From assembly GCA_002418835.1 (NCBI GenBank), contig DIEX01000031.1, positions 319,730-383,729 on the forward strand: a stretch of DNA of 64,000 nucleotides, read 5' to 3'. Numbering within the stretch: position 1 is the first letter of the stretch; each line of letters begins with the position of its first letter. The notes beneath the pieces are model-generated. The model worked only from the letters and a program-made list of their open reading frames with translations. It was not told the DNA's origin and ran no database searches. The stretch is from Spirochaetia bacterium UBA5763 (lineage in GTDB: Bacteria; Spirochaetota; UBA4802; UBA5550). Shown here in pieces: positions 16,129 to 23,534 of the stretch. The position numbers and the translations under genes are program-made.

Positions 16129-17322
16129 TTATTTATATCTCTCCAGCATTCTTCTCGCCACAGAGGATTTATGTACTTCATCCGCTCCGTCATATATTCT
16201 TGCAGCACGTTCATGCCTGAAGAAGTATGCAAGAATTGTATCGTCTGTCATACCCAGGCCGCCATGTACCTGTAGCGCCCGGTCAATTACTCTCTGCATT
16301 GTGTTTGCAACACCGAACTTAATCATTGCGACATCGTCTCTTGCCTCTTTCGGTCCCACTGTGTCAATTCTCCATGCGGCATAGAGTGTCATAAGCCGTG
16401 CCTGCTGAATTTCTGCTGCTGAATCTGCAATCCACTCCTGCACTATCTGTTTTGATGCAAGGGTTTTTCCGTCAGGGGATATCTTTCTGCTGTTGGCCCT
16501 TTGACAGAGGAGGTCGAACGACCTGCTGCATATACCGAGCCACCTCATGCAGTGGTGAATCCTTCCTGGCCCGAGCCTGTCCTGCGCAAGAACAAATCCC
16601 ATACCCTCTTTACCCAGAAGATTTTTCTGCGGAACTCTGCATGACTGAAGGAGTATTTCTCCGTGACTGGCGTAATCGCTGCCGGAATGTCCCATAACCG
16701 GAATATTCCTCACAAGGTTGAAACCTTGTGTATTTACGGGCACTATTATCATGCTGGCCTGAAGGTGCGGAGGGGCTGAAGGATCAGTGACAGCCATAAC
16801 TATACAGAACTTCGAACCGTCGGCACCTGATGTGTACCATTTATGGCCGTTTATTATATAATCGCTTCCGTCTTTAACAGCTGTGGTTTCCATCATAATC
16901 GGGTTTGAGCCGGGCATATCAACTTCGGTCATTCCGAAACAGCTTCGTATGTCACCACGGCAAAGGGGGGCAAGATATTCTGCTTTCTGTTCTTCTGTAC
17001 CATGAAGATGCAGTATTTCAATATTCCCGGCATCAGGGGCCTGGCAGCCGAATACATAGTGTCCTGTGGGAGTGCGGCCGAGAGCCTCGGAAACAAGCCC
17101 GTGATCAACCATGGATAAACCCATGCCGCCCAGTTCAACAGGATGGTTCGGGCCCCATAGTTCCATCTTCTTTACCATTGCCCGTTTTTCATTAAGCACA
17201 GGGAGAAGATCCCTGAATTCTGCTGTGAGATAATCATGTTCGAGGGGTATCAGTTCTTTATCAACGAACTCGTTAATCATCTCAAGAACGACCTTCATTT
17301 TATCAGATACTGTGAAATCCAT
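16129..17322 (-). CDS. Acyl-CoA dehydrogenase, ACAD10/11 (LvaC)-like
   Basis: This 397-residue FAD enzyme contains the family signatures FGMTEVDMPGSNP and INGHKWYTSGA (middle beta domain) and the C-terminal helical domain with QVHGGLGMT. It ends YDGADEVHKSSVARRM, where the Glu of DEVH (about 382) is in the position of the catalytic base. The DEVH ending is typical of the ACAD10/11 branch. It is the electron source for the ETF encoded divergently at 18173-19938. With the kinase at 14254-15330 it forms the split equivalent of ACAD11, predicted to turn phosphorylated 4-hydroxyacyl-CoA into an enoyl-CoA or 3-hydroxyacyl-CoA. A plain long-chain acyl-CoA dehydrogenase role is the fallback. Confidence 0.9.
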   Translation of the reverse strand: MDFTVSDKMKVVLEMINEFVDKELIPLEHDYLTAEFRDLLPVLNEKRAMVKKMELWGPNHPVELGGMGLSMVDHGLVSEALGRTPTGHYVFGCQAPDAGNIEILHLHGTEEQKAEYLAPLCRGDIRSCFGMTEVDMPGSNPIMMETTAVKDGSDYIINGHKWYTSGADGSKFCIVMAVTDPSAPPHLQASMIIVPVNTQGFNLVRNIPVMGHSGSDYASHGEILLQSCRVPQKNLLGKEGMGFVLAQDRLGPGRIHHCMRWLGICSRSFDLLCQRANSRKISPDGKTLASKQIVQEWIADSAAEIQQARLMTLYAAWRIDTVGPKEARDDVAMIKFGVANTMQRVIDRALQVHGGLGMTDDTILAYFFRHERAARIYDGADEVHKSSVARRMLERYK

Positions 17323-17349
17323 TTGTTTTCTCCTGCCGGTTATTTTGTT

Positions 17350-18063
17350 TTATCTGTAAGTAATAATATTTTTATCTTCAGATTCCTCAAGGTGAGGGTA
17401 TTCATTAAATGATGAAATCATGAGCCTCTCCTGACTGTACCTGAACCTTGTTATTGAAGTATTAGCGATCATATCCCTTACATCCATTGCCTTCTGCGGT
17501 GTAAGTTCAAGAACACGCTGTACCACAACTGAGATAGGCCCGCCCGAAGTGAAAACAGCAACATTTTTTCCTCCGGAATAAGTATTCATTATCTCGTTGA
17601 CTACACTGTTTACTCCGTCAGTAAATTCATCCCAGGTATCAATGCCTTTCATGTCGTATTTTCCGGATGCCCACATTGTCATCACCGCTTCAAATATTCT
17701 CTGAAATGAGCCCCGGTCTTTAAGAAGATTATCTGAATCAAACCTGTAACGGGGCTGTTCAGTAAGGAGAACGGGGAGCAGAATCTTAAGTACACCTTCC
17801 CCGTCGAATTCATTAAGTCTTTTATCATGTATAATTTCAGGGGCAGGGAATTCTGTTTCTGCACAGCAGTCATAGTATTCGGCTGCTGTTTTTACCTGTC
17901 TTTCCATTGTGCCGCAAAAGATTGCGTCAAAATGCAGGTTAATTCTATTCAGGTAATTACCTAATATACGGGACTGCTTTAGGCCTGTCAGTGAAAGCTT
18001 GTCGTAATTGTTCATTCCGAAAGAGGCTTGTCCATGTCGTATACAATATAGGGTACTCATCAT
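17350..18063 (-). CDS. Histidine phosphatase superfamily protein
   Basis: This 237-residue protein has the catalytic RHG motif close to the N terminus (LYCIRHGQASF) and the later conserved His region (VAVFTSGGPISVVV, where the usual His is replaced within the SGG motif). ATGATG behind AAGGT was taken as the start; an upstream in-frame extension would lie in the promoter. Members act as phosphomonoesterases on many substrates. As the first gene of the operon, together with a kinase-dehydrogenase pair that makes phospho-acyl-CoA, it could recycle dead-end phosphorylated intermediates. That is inference. The nominal second catalytic His of the family is not obvious, so activity is not certain. 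Confidence 0.8.
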   Translation of the reverse strand: MMSTLYCIRHGQASFGMNNYDKLSLTGLKQSRILGNYLNRINLHFDAIFCGTMERQVKTAAEYYDCCAETEFPAPEIIHDKRLNEFDGEGVLKILLPVLLTEQPRYRFDSDNLLKDRGSFQRIFEAVMTMWASGKYDMKGIDTWDEFTDGVNSVVNEIMNTYSGGKNVAVFTSGGPISVVVQRVLELTPQKAMDVRDMIANTSITRFRYSQERLMISSFNEYPHLEESEDKNIITYR

Positions 18064-18080
18064 TTTTACCTTGTTTTTCA

Positions 18081-18108
18081 AGTATAATATAATGTATTCT
18101 AAAGTCAA
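18081..18108 (-). promoter_or_regulatory. Sigma-70 promoter of the leftward acyl-CoA operon
   Basis: On the minus strand TTGACT (18108-18103), a 16-bp spacer and TATACT (18086-18081) form a good promoter about 18 nt before the phosphatase start. It lies inside the left arm of the large palindrome, so a bound repressor would cover it. Confidence 0.7.
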
Positions 18109-18151
18109 TAAAAAAACGAGCGTTCGTTCTTTTTTTTATTGACTTTAGAAT
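18096..18151. promoter_or_regulatory. Large palindromic operator between divergent promoters
   Basis: Arms ATTCTAAAGTCAATAAAAAA and its complement flank a centre ACGAGCGTTCGT (18116-18127), which is itself a 10-of-12 palindrome of TetR-operator type. Both arms carry TTGACT, so the same DNA supplies the -35 box for each direction. It is probably the target of the TetR regulator encoded at 15327-16031, coordinating the operon with etfBA. Confidence 0.72.
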
Positions 18152-18166
18152 GGTTTAAGTTATTTT
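18139..18166 (+). promoter_or_regulatory. Sigma-70-like promoter of etfBA
   Basis: TTGACT, a 16-bp spacer and TATTTT mirror the leftward promoter. The -10 ends only 7 nt before the etfB ATG, so the transcript would be leaderless or nearly so, or the true start site differs. Confidence 0.5.
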
Positions 18167-18172
18167 AATATC

Positions 18173-18943
18173 ATGAAAATATTGGTATGTATAAAACAGG
18201 TTCCTGATATTGAGTCTAATCCCGAAATCAGATGCGATTCTTTGTGGATAAAAGAGGACAATATTGCTTTCAGAATGAACAGGTATGATGAATATGCACT
18301 TGAAGAAGCGCTTTTAATAAAAGAAACAATTCCTGGTACTACCCTGGATGTAATTACAGCCGGGCCTGAAAGAGCATCTTCTGTTTTGATAAAAGGGCTG
18401 GAGAAGGGGGCTGATAATGCTGTAATGATAATCTGTGAAAGATATCCGCTAAGTTCTTATGAAACAGCTCTCCTGATTTCCAATTATGCTTCAGATAACA
18501 ATTATGATATTATTTTCGCGGGTGTTATGTCAGAAGATGCCATGCAGTGTACAACCGGGCCGATGATTGCGTCATTGCTTTCTATTCCCTGTGTGGTTTC
18601 ATCAGTGAAAACATCTGTTGATTATGAAGAAAAAATTATAACGGTGGAGAGTGAACTTGAAGGTGGTATCATCGAAACAGTTACTCTTTCTATTCCCTGT
18701 CTCATAACTGTACAAACGGGAATAAACCAGCCAAGGTATCCTTCATTATCAGGAAAAATGAGGGCAAAGGGATTGAAGCCGTCGGTTATTGATGGCGAAT
18801 ACCTGAAATCCGGCTTCAATAAATCAGACTATAAATTGGGGTATCCTGACTCTAATGTTAATGGTGTAACAATTACCGGAACATCTGAGGAGAAGGCTGT
18901 TAAACTTCTGGAGATTCTTCATGAACGGGGGCTTCTGCTATGA
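18173..18943 (+). CDS. etfB: Electron transfer flavoprotein beta subunit
   Basis: This 256-residue protein has the EtfB signatures: KILVCIKQVPD at the N terminus, NRYDEYALEEAL and the AMP-binding region GLEKGADNAVMI. With EtfA it forms the FAD/AMP heterodimer that takes electrons from acyl-CoA dehydrogenases. It is divergent from the dehydrogenase operon across a shared operator. It overlaps etfA by 4 nt (ATGA). No Shine-Dalgarno sequence is visible before its ATG. Confidence 0.93.
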   Translation: MKILVCIKQVPDIESNPEIRCDSLWIKEDNIAFRMNRYDEYALEEALLIKETIPGTTLDVITAGPERASSVLIKGLEKGADNAVMIICERYPLSSYETALLISNYASDNNYDIIFAGVMSEDAMQCTTGPMIASLLSIPCVVSSVKTSVDYEEKIITVESELEGGIIETVTLSIPCLITVQTGINQPRYPSLSGKMRAKGLKPSVIDGEYLKSGFNKSDYKLGYPDSNVNGVTITGTSEEKAVKLLEILHERGLLL

Positions 18944-19938
18944 ACAGCTCCGGCAGATATAAGGCAATTGCAGTAATTGATACTATTGAAGATAAAATAC
19001 TGCATCAGAGCCTTGAACTTACTGCTTTCATTAATCAGATTTATCAGGGTTCGACATCCGGTCTGCTCCTTGTAGTTACAGGAAGAAATATTATTGAAGA
19101 ATGCAGGATACTTGCTGATAAATCGGGATTTGATATTGCAGCAGTTGAACATAACGGTTTTTACTATCCGAATCCGGATCTTCTTGTTAAAACTCTTAAT
19201 GTTTTGCATGAAAAATATAGACCGGAAATTTTCTGCTTAACAAATACCATCAGAAACTGCTCTGCGGTATCCGCTTTTTCTGCGGAATGCGGATTGCAGT
19301 GTATCACAGGTATTGAATTAGTTTCTGAAACAGACAATGGTTTGATGCTTCAGAGGAATATTTTTAATGGTAAGCTGAAAGAAAAAATTATAGTTTCAGC
19401 TCAGCAGCTTGCTGTTACAGTTAATCCCGGTGCATTTCAATTAAAACAGGATGATGCACATATCAAAAGTGAAACGTTTATTGAAAAAGTTGAAATCGAT
19501 GAAGAGGTATCCGGATATAAACCGGTTTCAATAAGTGAATCTTCTGACATGGAATCCTCACTTGAAGATGCTGATGTAATAATTGCCGCAGGTAGGGGTA
19601 TCGGAAAACCTGAAAATTTACAGATGGTCAGAGATGTTGTCCGAATATTTAATAATGCAGCAATTGGGGCTTCCCGGCCTGTATGTGATAACAGATGGCT
19701 TCCTTACAGGCACCAGGTTGGGGTTACAGGGAAAACCGTATCTCCGAAACTCTATATGGCGATCGGTATATCAGGATCACAGCAGCATATAGCAGGTATG
19801 AAAAACTCACAGTGTATAGTTGCTGTTAATATGGATGCTCATGCCGCGATATTCTCTGTTGCGGATTATATTGTTATTGAAGATGTTAACGTATTTATTC
19901 CTGTTTTTTTAAAGATTTATCATGAAAGAAAAAGGTGA
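18940..19938 (+). CDS. etfA: Electron transfer flavoprotein alpha subunit
   Basis: This 332-residue protein has a variable N-terminal domain and the conserved C-terminal FAD-binding domain: GRGIGKPENLQMVRD, GASRPVCDNRWLP, HQVGVTGKTVSPKLYMAIGI, SGSQQHIAGM and a final helix. It starts inside the end of etfB behind GGGGG. It binds the FAD that receives electrons from EtfB-docked dehydrogenases and passes them to an ETF:quinone or ETF:NAD partner; no such partner gene is adjacent. No terminator hairpin is evident after the stop. Confidence 0.93.
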   Translation: MNSSGRYKAIAVIDTIEDKILHQSLELTAFINQIYQGSTSGLLLVVTGRNIIEECRILADKSGFDIAAVEHNGFYYPNPDLLVKTLNVLHEKYRPEIFCLTNTIRNCSAVSAFSAECGLQCITGIELVSETDNGLMLQRNIFNGKLKEKIIVSAQQLAVTVNPGAFQLKQDDAHIKSETFIEKVEIDEEVSGYKPVSISESSDMESSLEDADVIIAAGRGIGKPENLQMVRDVVRIFNNAAIGASRPVCDNRWLPYRHQVGVTGKTVSPKLYMAIGISGSQQHIAGMKNSQCIVAVNMDAHAAIFSVADYIVIEDVNVFIPVFLKIYHERKR

Positions 19939-20046
19939 TTTCACATATCGATTTTCACACCGGTAAGATGGTATTTCCTGTTCAGATCATAATCCCGGTT
20001 TGAGTAATCGGTATGTATAAATTGATAAAATAAAAATTATAGAATT

Positions 20047-20400
20047 TTATTTAACCATATCTGACAGCCCCCCTCCATTAATTACATTCTTAAACCCGTT
20101 ATTATTAAGCAGCTTTTTCGCCTGACCGCTTCTGTTTCCGGTGCGGCAGTAGACAATAATCTTCATATCTTTATCTCCGAATATCTGTAAATTCTGATCC
20201 AGTTCAGAGAGAGGAATGTTGATGGCTCCATCAAACCTGGCAACTGCGAACTCCTCCGGTGTTCTAACATCAACAATCAGTGCGCCGGAATCTACCCATT
20301 CCCTTACTTCACCTTTTGAGGCAATGTCACTCCTGATATATAAGAATGCAGAAAATACAGCAGCAGCAATTAGTATAAAAGAAATTATTTTAATTTTCAT
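20047..20400 (-). CDS. Membrane-anchored rhodanese-like protein
   Basis: This 117-residue protein has an N-terminal membrane anchor or uncleaved signal (about 4-22) and a single rhodanese domain with the active-site loop CRTGNRS, including the nucleophilic Cys, and the entry motif VDVRTPEEFAVARFDGAINIPL. The second ATG is chosen because AAGGT lies 8 nt before it; the first has no such site. It probably carries sulfane sulfur in the periplasm. It is monocistronic. Confidence 0.88.
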   Translation of the reverse strand: MKIKIISFILIAAAVFSAFLYIRSDIASKGEVREWVDSGALIVDVRTPEEFAVARFDGAINIPLSELDQNLQIFGDKDMKIIVYCRTGNRSGQAKKLLNNNGFKNVINGGGLSDMVK

Positions 20401-20415
20401 TATCTTTACCTTCAT

Positions 20416-20739
20416 TATAAAAACTATAACAGATATGAATTTATTTCAGCAGGAAGTTTCAAAAAAATGTTTTATTATTAAATAAAATACTTGACCGCTT
20501 TACTGAGAAAGAGATATATTTTTATATGAAATGTACTCTTCATTAGACTTTTCTGAATCAGCGTTTCTTTTTCATTCAGCTACCGATCTGTTCTAAATCA
20601 GCAATATAATTTAAGCAACACCTCCGGGAGTTGTCTGACCTGTTACAAGCAAATATGTAAGAAATCATCTGAACTCAAATCAGGTTAATAATAAAATCTG
20701 ATGAAGAGGCATCTATATTTAAATAAAGGGGGTATTAAG
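20416..20739. other. Intergenic region upstream of citrate synthase
   Basis: This spacer of about 320 bp holds the promoter-like pair listed at 20491-20520 and a long AT-rich leader of roughly 210 nt before the citrate synthase ATG. A short CAACACCTCC-GGGAGTTG foldback lies near 20620. No gene or known riboswitch was recognised. Confidence 0.4.
20491..20520 (+). promoter_or_regulatory. Candidate promoter for citrate synthase
   Basis: TTGACC, an 18-bp spacer and TATATT are the best sigma-70 match in the leader. The resulting 5' leader would be about 210 nt, leaving room for post-transcriptional control that cannot be identified here. Confidence 0.45.
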
Positions 20740-22146
20740 ATGAGTGATATAATCACAGATATAATTTTAAAAGCTGCGGAAAAAGCAAGAATGGAAACAT
20801 CAAATGAACCGGAGCCGAAAGTTACCGGCCCCGCTGAATGGCCGATTAATTGTACAGTGGGCCCCGGTCTTGAGGGAGCCATAGCCTGTGAAAGTAAAGT
20901 CGGATATGTAAACGGTGCAAAGGGATGGCTTATATACAGGGGATATGATATTTTCGATCTCTGTGCGTATTCAAATTTTGAAGAGGTAACATATCTTCTT
21001 CTTCACGGGGAACTGCCATCGAGGAAGCAGTTCGAGGAGTTTAACAGCAAGCTTATTAAATACAGATATCTGTATAAAACACTGAGGCTTCTCGTGGGAT
21101 TCCCCGTTGAAAAAATGAACACCATGGCAGCACTGAGGCTTGGTACTAATATGATGAGACAGGAGTTTACTTTTCTTGATGCTGATGAAGATGCTCCGGT
21201 AAAAGGGGAAGCAATAGCATCAGATGATGATTCCATAGCCATGGAGACTCAGCCCCTTGGTGGTAAAAACGCTACGTATGAATTCAGACTCGGGAAAAAA
21301 ATTAAAGGCCTGAAGCGTTCTAAAAAGAAAAAAATTGAAACAAGGATAGATGATGGAAGTAACATCGATACCTGTTATCATCTTATATCAGGTGTAGCGA
21401 CAATAACGTCAGCAATTTCAAGGCTTCACCAGGGGAGAATACCACTTGAACCTGATCCGAAGCTCAGTCACGCGGGTAATATACTCTATATGATGACAGG
21501 GGAAAAACCTGATCCCGTTGCCGAGAGAATTATGGATGTGTCTCTTATACTTCACGCTGACCACGGTATGAATGCCAGTACTTTCGCATCAATGGTTGTT
21601 GCTTCCACACTTTCCGATTTTTATTTCTCTGTAGGAGCTGGTATAGGCGCCCTTAACGGGCCTCTTCATGGAGGAGCGAATCAGGAAGTGATGAAAATGC
21701 TTCGTGAAATAGGGAGTCCAGGTAATGTTGAATCCTGGGTCGCGAAGGCTCTCGCTGCGAAGAAAAAGATTACAGGCTTCGGCCACAGGGTATACAAGGC
21801 TTATGATCCCAGGGCACGTATTCTTGAACCCCTTGCTGAATATCTTGCCGGTGAATATCCCGTGGTAAAAAATGATTTTCTCACTGCTAAAAGATTAGAA
21901 GAGGAGGTTCTGACCAGGATGGGGCGCGAAAGAAAGATATTTCCCAATGTCGATTTTTATTCAGGTATAGTCTACAACGCTCTTGGTGTAAGGAGTGATA
22001 TGTTCACGCCTGTATTTGCGGTAAGCAGGGTCTCCGGTTGGGCAGCAAGGGTTCTTGAGTATCAGCAGAATAACAGGATATTCAGGCCGCGGGCTCTTTA
22101 TACCGGTGCTTTCAATAAAGAATATATTCCACCGTATAAAAGATAG
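20740..22146 (+). CDS. gltA: Citrate synthase with an internal insertion
   Basis: This 468-residue enzyme condenses acetyl-CoA and oxaloacetate. Catalytic residues are visible: H272 in LILHADHGMNAST, the second His in GFGHRVYK and Asp in NVDFYSG. The CoA-binding GALNGPLHGGANQ is intact. The ATG was chosen behind AAGGGGGT. Between the end of the N-terminal helices (about 140) and the conserved SGVATITSAISRLHQGR region (from 217) there is a charged stretch of Asp- and Lys-rich sequence. It is some 40 residues longer than usual and includes KGLKRSKKKK, so it probably forms a surface loop. The gene is monocistronic and ends at a strong convergent terminator. Confidence 0.93.
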   Translation: MSDIITDIILKAAEKARMETSNEPEPKVTGPAEWPINCTVGPGLEGAIACESKVGYVNGAKGWLIYRGYDIFDLCAYSNFEEVTYLLLHGELPSRKQFEEFNSKLIKYRYLYKTLRLLVGFPVEKMNTMAALRLGTNMMRQEFTFLDADEDAPVKGEAIASDDDSIAMETQPLGGKNATYEFRLGKKIKGLKRSKKKKIETRIDDGSNIDTCYHLISGVATITSAISRLHQGRIPLEPDPKLSHAGNILYMMTGEKPDPVAERIMDVSLILHADHGMNASTFASMVVASTLSDFYFSVGAGIGALNGPLHGGANQEVMKMLREIGSPGNVESWVAKALAAKKKITGFGHRVYKAYDPRARILEPLAEYLAGEYPVVKNDFLTAKRLEEEVLTRMGRERKIFPNVDFYSGIVYNALGVRSDMFTPVFAVSRVSGWAARVLEYQQNNRIFRPRALYTGAFNKEYIPPYKR

Positions 22147-22154
22147 TATTCAGC

Positions 22155-22196
22155 AGGTCTTATGCGCTCCGGTGATTTCATAACTGCATAAGACCT
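22155..22196. terminator. Bidirectional terminator between citrate synthase and DUF389 genes
   Basis: A perfect 11-bp stem, AGGTCTTATGC with GCATAAGACCT, encloses a 20-nt loop and lies between two convergent stop codons. U-rich flanks are modest. Confidence 0.65.
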
Positions 22197-22210
22197 GAGT
22201 TACCATTGAG

Positions 22211-23488
22211 TTATTTGACTCCTTTCCCGGCTGTCTCTTCATTCTCTTCAAGCGTTGTTTCTGTGCCGTCAATTTCTGCAGTCCTGATAAACATAAGCTT
22301 AATCCCGGAAATTCTGTTGTCAGCTGCCGCTGCCTTTAATGAAATCTCTTCAGCTTTTTTCAGAGCAGGTTTTTCATTTCCACTTATAGTAGCGGTAAAA
22401 ACATACTTTATTCCGTCAAAATCTCTTTTAAGCTCAAGGAGTGATACATCCGGAAGTTCGTTTTGTATGATTTCACCTGCGGTTCTGGTTGCTCTGCTCA
22501 TGATAAAACCGTTCTTCATATATATAGCTATAGGTATTGAAATAGCTGTTAAAATGATAACTGAAATTACAATCTGATAAATTGCCCGTTTTCTGACAAC
22601 ACCCTCTTCAACAGTATTCGGGTGAATATGCATTGCCCAGTAGACTATTGCTCCGGCGAGTGAGATTGAGACAAGGTTTATCAGAAACAGCAGCGCAGCG
22701 CCTGAAGCCACTGCTTTGTTTAAAGTCCCGATACCGATACCTATAGTACATAATGGCGGCATGAGAGCAACAGCTATTGCAATTCCAACAAGTGTGTTGC
22801 TTATCCTTTTGTTCGCATTGCCGTAAGCCCCCACAAGTCCTGAGGCGAATGCCACAACAATATCAAAAATTGAAGGTGAAGTCCTGGCCATTATCTCTGA
22901 AGAATAACCCTCCATCGGAATAACAAAAGCAAGTCCTGAGGAAATGAGAAGGGAAATCATGATACCTTTAAAAAGAGAAAAAATCGATGTCCTGATAAGG
23001 GAGATATCTCCCCATATAACACCAAGAGAGAAGGCCAGTATCGGAGTCATGAGCGGAGCAACGACCATCGCTCCGATTATCGCTGCGGTTGACCCCTGAA
23101 GCAGACCTGCTGTAGCTATCAGGCAGGATAAAATTGTGAGAATATAGTATTCTATCGTGGGGCTCGCGCCGTTATAAAGGTTCTGGAAAACATTCTGATC
23201 CTGCTTCTCCTTCTCCCTTATCTCCCGGTAAAGCTCTCTTTTTGCTTTCCAGAAATCGGGATTCATATAATTCTTAAGATTCCGTTCTTCCGGTTCAATG
23301 ACATGACCCATGAAGTTCTTTATTTCAAGAAATCGTTCGCTTGTTTTTTCTTTTATAGATGTTCCGGGAGACTGTACTTCAGTTTTTTTCTTGTCTGAAA
23401 TATCAGCTTTTACTGAAGCCGGAGAGGTGGTGCTGTTAATATCTTTTGTGAATATAGATTTCAGTTTGTTAATAAATTCATTACTCAT
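22211..23488 (-). CDS. DUF389 family membrane protein
   Basis: This 425-residue protein has a hydrophilic N-terminal region of about 100 residues, then about seven hydrophobic segments containing the DUF389 core (STAAIIGAMVVAPLMTPILAFSLG and NTLVGIAIAVALMPPLCTIGIGIG). It ends in a soluble domain with repeated Glu/Lys (about 330-425). DUF389 proteins are integral membrane proteins of unknown function. It lies 47 nt after the HPr-kinase-like gene on the same strand, so the two may be one transcript. Confidence 0.85.
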   Translation of the reverse strand: MSNEFINKLKSIFTKDINSTTSPASVKADISDKKKTEVQSPGTSIKEKTSERFLEIKNFMGHVIEPEERNLKNYMNPDFWKAKRELYREIREKEKQDQNVFQNLYNGASPTIEYYILTILSCLIATAGLLQGSTAAIIGAMVVAPLMTPILAFSLGVIWGDISLIRTSIFSLFKGIMISLLISSGLAFVIPMEGYSSEIMARTSPSIFDIVVAFASGLVGAYGNANKRISNTLVGIAIAVALMPPLCTIGIGIGTLNKAVASGAALLFLINLVSISLAGAIVYWAMHIHPNTVEEGVVRKRAIYQIVISVIILTAISIPIAIYMKNGFIMSRATRTAGEIIQNELPDVSLLELKRDFDGIKYVFTATISGNEKPALKKAEEISLKAAAADNRISGIKLMFIRTAEIDGTETTLEENEETAGKGVK

Positions 23489-23534
23489 ATCAAGCTCCTG
23501 TCAGTCATTTTTTACCTGAATAAGCTGAAGTTTA

